Shown piece by piece: positions 45,800-57,858 of a stretch of DNA of 64,000 bases. The stretch is from the NCBI GenBank assembly GCA_024500155.1, contig CM044874.1, forward strand, positions 871,001 to 935,000. Direction: 5' to 3'. The position numbers and the translations under genes are program-made. Each line of letters begins with the position of its first letter. The first letter of the stretch is position 1. The notes beneath the pieces are model-generated. The model did not search any database. It worked only from the letters and a program-made list of their open reading frames with translations, and was not told the origin of the DNA. Source of the stretch: Chenopodium formosanum (taxonomy: Eukaryota > Streptophyta > Magnoliopsida > Caryophyllales > Amaranthaceae).

Positions 45800-46003
45800 T
45801 AATTGATTGATTTCTTCCATTAATAGCAAATTGTTTTGTTTTGTAAGCCAACTAGTGGCCCTTATGAATTTGTAGTGACAAAATGAATTCATTATTTTAA
45901 TAAGCCTATGTGGCTAAATATGGAGTTTCAATCTTTAATAAGAGTTTTATGAAATTTTCTCATATAATAAATGTGTATTATTTGTTATTTTAAGTTATTC
46001 AGG

Positions 46004-49000
46004 ATGTCTCTAAGAGCCGGAAATAGTAGACGCACTGGTTCCAAAATGAGCTCTACTCTTAGGAAGCTAACTACCATTGCTCAAAGCATGAGCCAACTGG
46101 TGAGTCAGGGGAATCGTAGCAACGACTTAGATCAATTTGGGGAAGTTTTTAAGAGGGTAGCAGCTCAAAACCACCCACTTACCTTGGGAAGGAGGATCCT
46201 GCTAGTTTGGAGAATTGGATAAGGGAATTTGACAAGTTGTTTGATGCCATTAACTGTCCTGAAGAATTGAAGGTTAATAATGCTGTTTATTACTTTGAGG
46301 GAAGAAGCTGACCTGTGGTGGAGTGAAAACCGGACTAGGCTTTTAGAAACCCCTAACTTTGGGTGGAAAGAATTGAAGAAGGCTATAAGAGACAAGTTTT
46401 ATCCCGCCTACCTGAAGAAGCAGAAATGCATGGAGTTTACCAATTTGAGGATGGGGAATATGACCATTAATGAATATTATAATAAATTTATTGAGTTGAT
46501 GAGGTTTGCACCTGAGGTAGTACCCACGGAGGAGTTGAAAGCCCAAAGGTTCGAGCAAGGTTTAACCCTAAGTCTTCAGGGAAAGTTGGGAGGGGTAACC
46601 TTTGAAACACTAGATGAAGTTTATGGGAGAGCTGCCCACCTATATGGGATCCAAGGGAGAGATTTAGAGAACTCAGCTGGAGGGAAAAGGAAGAGTGATG
46701 GGGGTTCACATGGAGTTGATAAGAGGCCTAGAATTGGGGAAAATTCTGGGGGAAGTGGGCAATTCAACAGGAGGGACAATAGGGGAAACCTTGGGAAGGG
46801 AGCTAATGGACAAGGAAATAACAATCATGGGAATGGAAATAACACCAGGCCTAAGAGAAGTTATTTTTGTAAGAGATGTGAGAAAAATCACCCAGGGAAG
46901 GATTGTGAGGGAAACCCTGTGACTTGTCGTTACTGTCAGAAACTGGGGCATCGGGAGTATGAGTGCTACACTAAGGAGAAGGATGTTAAGATGGGAAAAG
47001 TACAGGAGACCAATAACCCACCTAAACCACCCCAGACCAATGGATCAGCTCAGAAGAATGGAACCAGTAGCGGTGCAGGAGGGGCCCCTAAGGGTCGTTT
47101 GTTCGTGATGAATCGTCGTGAGGCTGAGGCTTCTAATGATGTGGTAATTGGCACTTTCCTTGTTTGTTCTTTGAATGCTAGAGTCATGTTTGATTCGGGT
47201 GCGTCTCATTCTTTTGTTTCAAAATCTCTGGTCCAAAGATTAAAGTTGGAGAGTCCATTATTAGTGTCTCTAGATGTTTCTATTCCAACTGGGGAGGTGA
47301 GAAATTGTTCTAAGTTACATAAAGGGGTACCTATCACCATAGCTGGAGTAGAATTTCTTTCAGATTTGATTGAGTTTGAGTTGCAAGACCTAGATGTGAT
47401 TTTAGGGATGGACTGGCTAGGAAAGTATAAGGCTCACATAGATTGTGCTGCTCAGAAAGTGAAATTGTTGGGTCCGGGTAATGTGACAGTGACTTATAGG
47501 AAGGAAGGGAAGAATTCAGGGATCAAAATCATTTCTGCCTTGCAGTTTCGGAATTGTGTCAGGAAGGGTTATCCTATATACATGTGTAGTGTTCAGGAAG
47601 TGGGAAGGGAGGATGAGAAGATAAAGAGTATTCCAATAGTTGAGGAATTTCCAGATGTATTTCCTGATGAGATACCAGGTATGCCGCCAGTAAGGGATGT
47701 TGAGTTCACCATAGAATTGCTACCAGGGACTGGACCTATCTCGAAGGCCCCATATAGGATGGCTCCAGCTGAGATGAAGGAATTGAAAACTCAGTTAGAT
47801 GACTTGTTGGATAAGGGATATATTCGACCTAGTTCTTCTCCATGGGGTGCTCCAGTGTTGTTTGTGAAAAAGAAGGATGGAAGTTTGAGGTTGTGCATAG
47901 ACTATCGGGAGCTGAATAATGTGACAGTCAAGAATAAGTATCCTTTGCCTAGAATTGATGATTTGTTTGATCAGTTGAAAGGGGCTGGAATATTTTCCAA
48001 GATAGATTTGAGGTCAGGGTACCATCAGTTGAGAATTGCAGAGCAGGACATTCCCAAGAGTGCTTTCAGGACACGTTATGGCCATTATGAGTTCACAGTT
48101 ATGCCATTTGGGTTAACTAATGCACCTGCAGTTTTCATGGATTTGATGAACCGAATCTTTAGGCCATATTTGGATAAGTTTGTGGTGGTTTTCATTGATG
48201 ATATTTTGATCTACTCCAAGAATAGGGAGGAGCATGAAGATATTTGAGGAAAGTATTGTCGATCCTGAGGGAGCACCAATTGTATGCTAAGCTGTCGAAG
48301 TGTGAGTTTTGGTTAGAAAAGGTAGCCTTTTTGGGGCATGTGATTTCTAGGGAAGGAATTTCAGTAGATCCCTCGAAGATCAATGCAGTGAGTGAATGGC
48401 CAACACCTAAGAATGTGTCAGATGTTCGAAGTTTCTTGGGATTGGCAGGCTATTATCAAAGATTTGTGAAGGATTTTTCGAGGATTGCGAGGCCCATGAC
48501 GAATTTAATGAAGAAGGAATGTAAGTTTGTTTGGACCCAGGAGTGTGAGCAAGCGTTTCAGACCTTGAAAGACAAGTTAACCTCAGCACCAGTATTGGCT
48601 TTGCCAGATGAAAGTGGGCAATATGAGGTGTATAGTGATGCATCAAAGTTTGGATTGGGTTGTGTTTTATTGAAAAATCGGAGGGTCATTACATATGCTT
48701 CAAGACAATTGAAACTACATGAGGTGAACTATCCAACCCATGACCTGGAGTTAGCTGCGATTGTGTTTGCTTTGAAAATTTGGAGACATTATCTATATGG
48801 TGCAACTTGTAAAATGTTCACAGATCATCAGAGTTTAAAGTACATTTACACTCAGCAGTATTTGAACTCGAGACAGAGACGATGGTTGGAATTTATGAAA
48901 GATTATAGTGTGAATATCCAATATCATGAGGGGAAAGCTAATGTGGTAGCTGATGCTTTAAGTAGGAAAACCAGTCATTTGATGAATTTGATGATTTTAC

Positions 49001-50538
49001 CAGACCAGTTGTGTGTAGAATTTCAGAAGATGAATTTGGAAGTGGTGGAGCATGGAGAGGTCAGTAAGATGTTAAATGCCTTGGCGGTGAAACCTTCTAT
49101 TTATGATGAGATTAGAGAAATTCAGTTGGGGGACTCGAAGTTGAAGGCAATAAAAGAGAAGATTGAGGGAGGACAGGTTTTGGACTTTACTATTACTGAT
49201 GATGGAAGTATTCGATTTAAAGAGAGATGGTGTATTCCACAACATCGTGGGGACATCAAGCAAAGACTGATGGAGGAGGCCCATAGCTCTCCTTATTCGA
49301 TGCATCCTGGAGGGGATAAGTTGTATAAGGATATGAAGAAGGTCTTTTGGTGGCCAAACATGAAGAAAGAAGTAGCAGAGTTTGTGGCAAAATGCTTAAC
49401 ATGCCAGAAAGTGAAGATAGAGCATCGAAGGCCACAAGGAATGGTTCAATCCTGGGAAGTACCAAAGTGGAAGTGGGATTCGATCGCCATGGATTTTGTG
49501 GGGGCATTACCAAGGACCAGGGCAGGGAATGACACTATTTGGGTCATTGTGGATCGATTGACTAAGTCCGCAACCTTTATACCTATGAAAAACACTTGGT
49601 CTATGGATCAGTTGGGAAGGGCATATGTGAAGTTTGTGGTGAAGTATCATGGAGTGCCTACAGATATCATTTCAGATCGTGATTCGAGATTCTTGTCTAA
49701 CTTTTGGAAAAGTTTGCAAAAGGCCATGGGAACAAAGCTATTGATGAGTACAACTTTTCACCCTGCAACTGATGGTCAGACTGAAAGGACCATACAGACC
49801 TTGGAGGACATGTTAAGAGCATGTGTATTGGAGTATCAAGGTTCATGGGAAGATCACTTAGACTTGATTGAGTTTTCATATAATAATAGCCATCATGCAA
49901 GCATTGGAATGACCCCGTTTGAGGCTTTGTATGGAAGGAAATGTAGGAGCCCACTTTGTTGGAGTGACATAAGTGAAACTGTTGTACTTGGGCCTGAAAT
50001 GATAGAGGAAACTGTTAAGCAAGTAAAGCTGATCCAAGAGAAAATCAAAGCAGCCCAAGACAGACAGAAAAGTTATGCCGATGAGAAGCGCAGAGATATA
50101 GAGTTCCAAGTAGGAGAAAAGGTGTTGCTAAAGATATCTCCTATGAAGGGAGTAATGAGATTTGGTAAGAGGGGGAAGTTGAGCCCAAAGTACATTGGGC
50201 CATATGAGATTCTTCAGAAAGTTGGGAAAGTAGCATATAAGTTGGACTTACCCAACGAGTTGGAAAGGGTGCACAACGTTTTTCATGTAAGTCAGATTCG
50301 CAAGTACATTCCTGATGTTGCACATGTGCTAGAACCAGAGACAATTGAGCTAGAGGAGAGTTTGACCTATGAAGAAAGACCAGTGAAAATTTTAGATAGT
50401 AAAGTTAGAAGCACCAGAAACAAGGATGTGAAGATTGTCAAGGTTCTATGGTCGAACCATAAGGTTGAGGAAGCTACTTGGGAAGCTGAGGCAGAAATGC
50501 GTAAAAAGTACCCTAACCTTTTCACGGTGAGTGGTTAA
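46004..50538 (+). pseudogene. gag-pol of the gypsy chromovirus (frameshifted)
   Basis: Gag starts MSLRAGNSRRTGSK (46004). One base appears lost near 46183 and one gained near 46296, so the frame between is displaced and a stop occurs at 46220-46222; the original frame resumes afterwards. Then: capsid core ([16 protein letters not shown]), CCHC knuckle ([14 protein letters not shown], about 46933-46974), protease ([10 protein letters not shown], about 47186), RT ([20 protein letters not shown]; active site [10 protein letters not shown]). A one-base loss near 48239 gives stop TGA 48245-48247. Downstream frame to 50538: RT thumb, RNase H ([25 protein letters not shown]), integrase (HHCC with CLTCQKV; catalytic Asp in AMDFVGALP and SDRDSRF, Glu in [10 protein letters not shown]), C-terminal chromodomain ([18 protein letters not shown]). 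Three small indels disable an otherwise complete polyprotein. Confidence 0.93.
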
Positions 50539-50560
50539 GTTACGGGGACGTAACTTCCTT

Positions 50561-50570
50561 TTAAGGGGGG
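50561..50570 (+). repeat. First of two polypurine-tract copies
   Basis: TTTTAAGGGGGGTAGA occurs just after the pol stop (about 50558-50573) and again directly before the 3' LTR (50737-50752), with similar flanks (AACTTC(C)TTTTAAG). Only the second abuts TGTAATA. Confidence 0.75.
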
Positions 50571-50740
50571 TAGAATGCAATAGAGTTTCGCGCTTTCCTT
50601 TTATGTCTTTATTAAGCGAATCTTTTGAATCAAGTCCTTAGATTGTGCATGAACTTACTAAATTTTAACTAACTCAAGCTAATTCAAAATATTAAATCAA
50701 GGTATTAAATGTTTCTAAGTTTCGGGACGAAACTTCTTTT

Positions 50741-50750
50741 AAGGGGGGTA
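50741..50750 (+). other. Polypurine tract used for plus-strand priming
   Basis: AAGGGGGGTA, three bases from the start of the 3' LTR. Confidence 0.85.
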
Positions 50751-50753
50751 GAC

Positions 50754-51012
50754 TGTAATACCCCGAAATTTTAAAAATAAATAATAAATAAATATTTTAA
50801 TAATTTATTCAATTATTTGAATTAGGAGCCAAAATTAAATTTTGGCGCAAAAAAAAAAAAAAAAAAAAATTAATTATTTATTTTGGTTTTTAAATCAATA
50901 ATAATTAGTTATTTTGGTTAGTTCATATTTTATGATATACAACTATTTTAGTTAGTTTGATATTATCTAATATATTTTTTTTTATCAAATCATTATCTTA
51001 AACTATGATTTT

Positions 51013-51061
<49 letters not shown>

Positions 51062-52647
51062 TCGTGAGTTATGAAGAAGCTAAGCCATACTTATCATTAT
51101 TATTTTCTTAAATCTCTTAATTCATCATTTTTTTTTAACTTAAATCTCTTAATTTATCTTTCTTAACCATATTAGCATTTATCTTACTTCCATCCCTAAT
51201 CCTTTCCATTGTATTTTCCCACATGAATTAACCTAGACTAAATTTCACTCATATTCATTTAACAAACTTACATTTATCATGTTCCCATGTTAATCTCAAT
51301 CCTCCTTTAACTCTATCTTACTACCCCTTAAACACTATAAATAGACCCTCAACACTTCACAATTCCTCACACCAAAAATCAGAAATCCTCTTCTCTACTC
51401 TCTATCCCATCACCCCTTCTTCTTACTCTATCTAGCTTAAATAAACTCTGCAACCCATAACCAAGTTGTTGCCACCGAACAACCAACTCATCCGCCACCA
51501 ACGACCACCCAACTATACTAATAGCACTATTTTGATAAAGGTTAATATTTAGGTAGTTCATGCACAATAGAATGGTGTTTTTGGTTTTGTGTTATTTTGT
51601 TAACCTTATATTAATTAAGGTTATTTTATTTGTGTAGGAGGAGTCTCCCGATCGTGGTCAAGTTTAGTAGTCGTACCTTTTGTTCTCGTGATCAAGGTAC
51701 GTATAGGTGGCTAGGTCTTTGATACAATTTTGAATGCGTGTTTTGTATAATGTTTGTTTTAATGATTGTTTGAATAAATGTTGCGTATGAATATTTAAGT
51801 TAACAATTTTCATGACAAGTTAAAGTATATAATTTTATGATTTGAAGGTTTGATCTCTAAATGTTGATCGATTTAATAAAAGTTGTTTGATTTATAAATC
51901 ACTTGGTTTAATTAATTTGTAGCTCATTGTGAGCCTGAGTATTTGATATTTTAATTGTCCCTCTATCCGGGACTGGTTAAGTAAGACCATGAGCTTTGTA
52001 TGATCTGGTCTTTCCTCGAGTATAGTATAACTTGCTTGGGGGGTGTGCACACTTAGGTGAGGAAAATTGGTTTAGAAATATATCAAAAATTGAGAAGTTT
52101 ATAAATTAGAAATCTATTGGTTTGGAAAGCTTTTATTGATGGATATTACTACCATTGGAAGGTTTAATTATTTTTGGAAAGTTTTATTTTGGAAAGTGAC
52201 TCGTGACAGGTTTAAATTTAGATGGTTATTTTGAAAGCATGTTTGCCTAATAAAAGTATTTACATGCCTTGCACTTATACGTACTTAGCGTTTTTGCTAA
52301 TCTGTTTTCTTTTTTTTGTTTTGGTTCGCCCTGTTTACCATTTTGGTAAGCAGTCTTGATTTCAGGTGTGAAGTTGTTCGTACGCATACTAGAGTCGGGA
52401 TTGGGATCACATAGATAGGAATTAATTTTATTTATGTTTGGACAAGTTTTTTTTTAGCTTATTTTGAAACAGTTATTATAATTATTCATACTATTAATAA
52501 AAGTTAGTCATTTTTTTCCGCTGCAGTTTGAGTAATTTAATAAGCCTTACGTTTTCACGTGGCGGTAATACGCCCAAGTCTATCTCTACGGTATTTGTAT
52601 ACGTATAAATATAGTATTTACGTAGAGGGAGATTTGGGGGTGTTACA
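50754..52647 (+). repeat. 3' LTR (1894 bp)
   Basis: Near-identical to the 5' LTR. The length difference is mostly in the long A run (about 51016-51058 here, 42895-42922 in the 5' LTR). Confidence 0.95.
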
Positions 52648-52652
52648 ACCAA
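52648..52652. repeat. Target-site duplication ACCAA, right copy
   Basis: Matches 42629-42633. Confidence 0.95.
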
Positions 52653-53346
52653 AAGCTCTTAAAACTTGCCACAAGAATTCCCAATTAACCCTATCATACG
52701 CCTTATTCATGTCCAACTTAAGTGCCGCTGAACAGAGTTTAGAAGCCGAGGAATTCATATAGGAAAGAAGTTCATGAGCAAGCAGACTATTGTCCGACAT
52801 TAACCTACCAGGAACAAAGGCACTCTGACATCCTGAAATAAAAGAAGGCAGAAATCTCCGAAGGCGATTCGTTAAACATTTAGCAATACATTTATAAAGA
52901 ACATTGCAGAGACCAATCGGACGGAACTGAGAAGGCTCCTCTGGGTGATCCACCTTAGGTAGTGGAATAAAAAAGGTACGGTTCTATTCCTTAAGAAGAT
53001 AACCATGGGCAAAAAAGAACTGAATGGCCTCTGTCACCGAGGCACCAACCAGTGACCAATGGGTCTTAAAAAAGGCTGCAGTATACCCATCCGGACCTGG
53101 AGATTTGTCAGTACCAATATGAAACATAGCATCTTTGATATCCATATCCGAAAAAGGTAACATAAGCTTCTGACAAGCAGAGGAAGAAAGAGTGGGAAGT
53201 TTTAAATCTTCCTAGTCTAGGACCGGAGTTTCAACAGAAGGGGCTTGACATTGGTAAAGGTTCGAGAAATGATCAGTTAACATCTGCGAGATTCCAGCCG
53301 GATCCGATACCCAATTACCCAAAACATCTTTCAAGCTGATTATCTT
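52653..53346 (-). pseudogene. LINE ORF2, 5' portion retained: start of reverse transcriptase
   Basis: Minus-strand frame with MLTDHFSNLYQ, the RT lead-in DKSPGPDGYTAAFFK, FFIPLPKVDHPEEPSQFRPI, SAFVPGRLMSDN and KLDMNKAYDRVNWEFL, a recognisable plant L1 RT N-terminus. Two stops interrupt it, at 52984-52986 and 53212-53214. Both are TAG where the family has Trp (TGG), so both look like single G-to-A changes. Joins 42628 across the LTR element. Confidence 0.88.
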
Positions 53347-53356
53347 ATTGAAATTT

Positions 53357-53862
53357 TTTTTGATATAATATACTCGTAATCAATCTGTCCCTTGTATTTA
53401 AGATTGATCTCAAATATTGTGTATTCAACATTCAGGTACATACTCCGTCCTTTATAGCTTGGCATGATACAATGTATACAATATACTTCATCTTTATAGA
53501 GCAAAACAATGATTAACTATTGAATCAATCAAAAGAAATTAGGGAAACTAAATTGTTTGTAAGAGAAAGAAATTAAAAACTTAATTGAACTGAAATTAAG
53601 CTGAAGAGAACACACCAGTTTTAATGTTATCAAAACTGGTCTCAACGTCCCAATTTTAATTCCTTAATATTAGGTCCGTTTGAACCGATTTAAATTTTGA
53701 CTTATAATTGTAAGACCCAATCACAAATAATTACTGATCCAGATCTTAAAATTTTAATCCGATATCGGGTTTGCTCACTAAAGTAGAGGTGAATCTAGTT
53801 TTTACAAGAAAAGAAACAAGTTGCGTGTAATATTTCTTACGAAATGCTTGAAAAACAAAAGG
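53357..53862 (+). other. Continuation of the mTERF-D flank and upstream region of mTERF-E
   Basis: 53357-53500 matches 57650-57790 (ATAATATACT(C/T)GTAAT, TATTGTGTATTCAACAT, GCTTG(G/A)CATGATACA), proving that it is the far side of the LINE target. The rest is AT-rich spacer with no gene. Confidence 0.65.
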
Positions 53863-55089
53863 ATGAAAATTTGGTACAACTCCAAGTCCAATGGCAGTGT
53901 TAATGGCTTCCGATGCCTACAACTACTTCTTCATGCCTGGTTTTCGACGCATTTCAACATCTTCTTCATCAAATGAAGGTAATACTACTTCTTCGTCTTC
54001 TTCATTTGCGAATTTCTTGTTGATAAACTGGGTTTTTCCAACGACCAATCTCTCTCTACTTCCGCTACACTAGCAAGTCGGCGGGAAAGTGGACAGGCGA
54101 ATTGGGTGAAAAATGCTAATTCTGTTGTTCAATTCTTAACGCAAATTGGTTTTCAGCAATCTGATATTAGGATAATTGTATGTCATGAACCCCTGATTTT
54201 AGTTTCTGGGGTTAGTAAAACCCTAAAACCCAAAATTAAGCTTCTTAATGATCTGGGTTTATCTGGGTCTGATCTTGTTCAAACTGTTGTATGGAATCCT
54301 TCAATGTTGCGCCAACGTTTGGGTCCTGCAATAGATGCTTCTAGGACTATTTTGGGTAGTGATCAGAGTGTTGTTCGAGTCATGAAACGATTGGGTTGGA
54401 TTCAATTTGACAAAGCGTCTTATTATTTGATTCCCAATGCTGAGTTGTTGCAAAGTTATTGTGGAATTTCTGGTAGAAAAATCCAGAAATACATTATTAA
54501 TCAGCCTGGTGTTTTCGGTATGAACAGACTTGTTTCGAAAAAACTTGATTAGGGTTGAAAAAAAGTTGGGGATTCCTTGAGATTCTAAGATGTTTTTCTA
54601 TGGAATACAATCTGTTGCTGTTTCTAGTGATAAGAATATTGACGATAAATGTGAAATTTTTAAGAGCTTTGGATGGACCCAATCTAATGTCAAGGATTTG
54701 ATTAGGCGACATCCTTTGTGCTTTACATTGAAAGAGGAAATAATTAAGGAAAAATTGGATTTTCTGATAAACCAGCGGGCTATAAACCGGCTTGCCCAGG
54801 TTTTCAGTCGTTATTCTCTTGTAGCATAGAGAAGAGGTTATTGCCTAGACACCGAGTCTTACAGGTTTTGAGGGATAAAAGGCTGATAAAAAAACATTAC
54901 CGTCTTTCTGGTGCTTCTGTCTTGACTGAGGCTAACTTCTTGAAAAAGTTTGTTTTGCCTTTTGAGGAAGTCCATGAAGTTTATGCTCAGCTGACCGGCT
55001 CTACAGTTGAATCGCTAAAGATGACGTCAAGGTCCAATGCTGCTAGCTGCAAGTCAGCGCATAAGGTAATGGGTGTCTTTAAACTTTAG
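53863..55089 (+). pseudogene. mTERF-family gene, copy E (several frameshifts)
   Basis: Recognisable throughout (FMPGFRRISTSSSSNEG; IGFQQSDIR; CEIFKSFGWTQSNV; EEVHEVYAQLTGSTVESL). Reading is broken repeatedly relative to copies B-D: a 2-nt loss near 53915 (CTACAACTAC for CTCTACAACTAC), a 1-nt loss near 54017 (TTCTTGTTGATAA for TTCTTAGTTGATAA), a 2-nt loss near 54530 with an in-frame stop at 54550-54552, and a scrambled segment at 54775-54830 ending in a stop. The GRVKGQI end is replaced by a different tail to 55089. Clearly inactive and the oldest-looking broken copy. It is the rightmost unit and has no VAL fragment behind it. Confidence 0.9.
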
Positions 55090-56951
55090 AATTTCCACTA
55101 AAACATCTATTAATATTGTCAATGTCATTTCCTTGTAATTTGGTAGGTTTGATTGCAAGACATAGTTTGTTTCTTAAATGAGTAGAAATAAACTTGTATG
55201 TATTTCATAAATGGGGGAGGGGGGTGGGTAGACCCCGAGATTAAGGTTTGTGGCTCATTATGTTCTGTGTGTCACATACATGCCCTTTTTTTTTAATGTG
55301 GACCTCTGATTTCTTGATCAATGTTACATTTGCTAGAATTTCATTGAAGATGGTTACTATGGTTTGTTGACAATCTTAGGGAAGTTGCTGTAAATTATTT
55401 ATAGTTGATACAGGGATGAGTAACTCTTTTCCTTTCTAACATAGAAGCATATTTTACCATAAGTTGAAATTTCAGTATTTGCTTACCGAGTACTTCGTAT
55501 TAGAAGTTTAGAACTAAAGACAGTTGATATTATCAATTTATGAAGCATTTAGTCATTTACCATTCCCATTCATTCTCTAAATCTTGGTGGTTGGACTTAC
55601 CTTTGATTTCCTGTAATCTTGTTATCATTGATTAGCTTAAATAAAACCAAAACATGACAGGTTGATGTTTTGGTCTTTTCAATTCTTTTACTATATGATT
55701 TTGCAACCACCTTCCTGTTTATATTATCTTAAATTGGTAGCAGTTGGCCAGTAGCTCAGTCTATATAAGCTTTTGAAGGCTTGAAAATCTAATATAATTC
55801 CAGAAAGATACTATACAGTCCTGCTACCTGCAGCTATTCTTGTGAACAGTGTTAATTCCAAGTGACTCTATTGTGAAAACTGATCCTCTTACGATTGTAA
55901 GAGAGATTCAACACCTTGGTTAAAATGTTTAAAAATGATGATTTAGGTGCATGCAAATGCGTTTAACTTTAAAGCTTTTGCTTCCTCCCTTGATCTAGAT
56001 ATATTTATCTTTTCATTAGAATCCTTCGCCATGATGTTACTTCTGCTTCACCATTGCATAGAGGGAAAGGTTGTCAGAATAAGCCACCAGTGATGTTATT
56101 TACCACCGGGTTATGCTACTAGTTTGATTTATCAAATTAACCTTTTTGGCTTTTCCTGTATATGTCATCCTGATTTAATTGTTTCTGTTAAGAGGATGTG
56201 TTAATGGTGCAGAGTCTTAAGTAGCTTCAGTATTAATGGCTATATGCATTTTATGTATCTTTTGATATAGTATTCAACCCCATAAAAGAACCTATAAATT
56301 GCAATAGGTCAATATTATAGCTTCCTGTATGATATTCTGGAATATATCGTTTCTGGTGAGCAACAATTTTCTTGGAAAAAAAAGGTTCAAGTATCATGTG
56401 TACTGTTGAAGTTGTATTTTTCAGAGTAACAATTCTATATGGGTTAGTTTAGTACTTTAGTGTAACCAAACCTTGTGATTAATAAAAATGATTGGAGTTT
56501 GAACAAAAGGGATTATTTACCACCTTTATGCTTGTGTTTGCTTCCTACACTTACGAGGTCAACAGTGCTAATAAATATTGATTGAATCAAAATTGACATT
56601 TTACTTATTTTTGCGTGATTATGTAATAAATTTGGTGAATTAGTGTTAAACCTCAGTACGTGCGTAAAGCATCATGTTGATTGAAAAAATTTGGGTTTAT
56701 CACTTTGTTATGTGAAGAAAGTTTAGTTTTTTTTTTTAAAAGTATTTTTCTGTCAACTGTATTAAACACTGGATCTGAGCTCAGCTTTTGGAGAAAATTA
56801 TGAGCCAGATTATATAATCTAAAATATTATTGTCGGATCTATGAAACTGTATTGATTTTGGTCTAATTTAATGCAGTAAAAAAACAATTGATAACATAAA
56901 ATACGGAGTAGAATTATTTTACTTTAATTTACTCGAGTTTTTTTTTTTTTT

Positions 56952-56982
<31 letters not shown>

Positions 56983-57858
56983 GGTGTCAGAGTTCTTGTA
57001 TTTAGAAGGCTTTGGTTTCCTAAGGGATGATTTTTGAGTCTATATCTATTATCTAATGTGCAACTACTTAATTTCACATGAAACTATTGCACTTCTGAAT
57101 CTTTGGATTATATGTTATTTTTAGCCAAATGCTTGCTATTTCGAGCTGATTTTTATGTTGAAACGAATGTGCATTGCAGCTTGCAGGTGTGCGGAGGTGT
57201 TCAAAACACGGTCCTTTGACAAGTAGAAGAAATGTTACTGGCAGCTGTTGGAACTGGAGCATTGTGCTAACTTTTCACTTGCTGGAGTATTCTATGTTCT
57301 CACTGATAGTTTCTCAGTATATTGGTTGAAAATGCATATAGCTGACCGGATACTTAAGCCTCCTCAAGTTAGTTGTAAAGCAACGTTGGATACTTGGATG
57401 GCCGGCATGCTCAAACTTCGTAGATGCTTGTGAACCATCGTCTTAGACATAGATCCCATGTGTGGTACAGGTACTGGATATTGTCTTAACAATAGCTAAA
57501 TGATGTTTTTGAGCTTTGATTTTTGGTAAAATGCTGGTGATTGAAATTCAATTATGTTTGAATGTTTTTGAAACTCTGACTTGTTCTCATGTATATTTAG
57601 TGTATCTTTAATTTCCAGTTTTCTAGTCCATTTCACTTTATCTAATCTTGTCGTAATTAGTTTACTTCGTATAATATACTTGTAATTAAACTATACTTGA
57701 TACGGTACTTTGATATTGTGTATTCAACATACAGAGTGCATACTTTTGTAGCTTGACATGATACATAGTTTATACCTCGTTGTATGCTACTTTTTGGATC
57801 TTTGCCTTGTGAAATGACCTTTTAGACAAACGTCTTTATTGGATAATCAACAACAGGT
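55090..57858 (+). repeat. 3' flank of mTERF-E, up to GolS
   Basis: Homologous to the D flank (37.2-37.8, 38.85-40.28 and 53.36-53.5 kb) but uninterrupted, so it serves as the empty-site reference for the VAL fragment 4, LINE and gypsy insertions. Contains a T24-G23 compound homopolymer at 56938-56984. No coding gene. It ends at the GolS stop codon, so GolS 3' UTR overlaps this flank. Confidence 0.65.
56938..56984. repeat. T24-G23 compound homopolymer
   Basis: Uninterrupted T run followed directly by an uninterrupted G run; absent from the matching positions of units B, C and D. Lengths may be affected by sequencing error. Confidence 0.85.

Larger units (their letters stand above)
42634..52647 (+). 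mobile_element. Young Ty3/gypsy chromovirus-type LTR retrotransposon (10.0 kb)
   Basis: 5' LTR 42634-44510, tRNA-Met-type primer-binding site at about 44514, an unassigned ORF 44960-45799, gag from 46004, pol (PR, RT, RNase H, IN, chromodomain) to 50538, polypurine tracts, 3' LTR 50754-52647, 5-bp TSD ACCAA. The order PR-RT-RH-IN and the C-terminal chromodomain place it in the chromoviruses, probably Tekay/Del-like (inference from motif style). Integrated into the LINE reverse-transcriptase region in the opposite orientation. Confidence 0.95.
40297..53346 (-). mobile_element. 5'-truncated LINE (L1-like), split by the gypsy element
   Basis: Read on the minus strand, ORF2 starts within the linker before reverse transcriptase (53346), is interrupted at 52652/42629 by the LTR element, and ends near 40344 with a short 3' UTR and an A-rich tail (T run at 40304-40315). 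TSD ATTGAAATTT at 40287-40296 and 53347-53356. The paralogous empty site is near 57640 in unit E. Endonuclease and ORF1 are absent. Confidence 0.85.

Noticed and set aside
46165..46951. Several antisense ORFs over gag
   Set aside because: Shadows of the gag coding strand.
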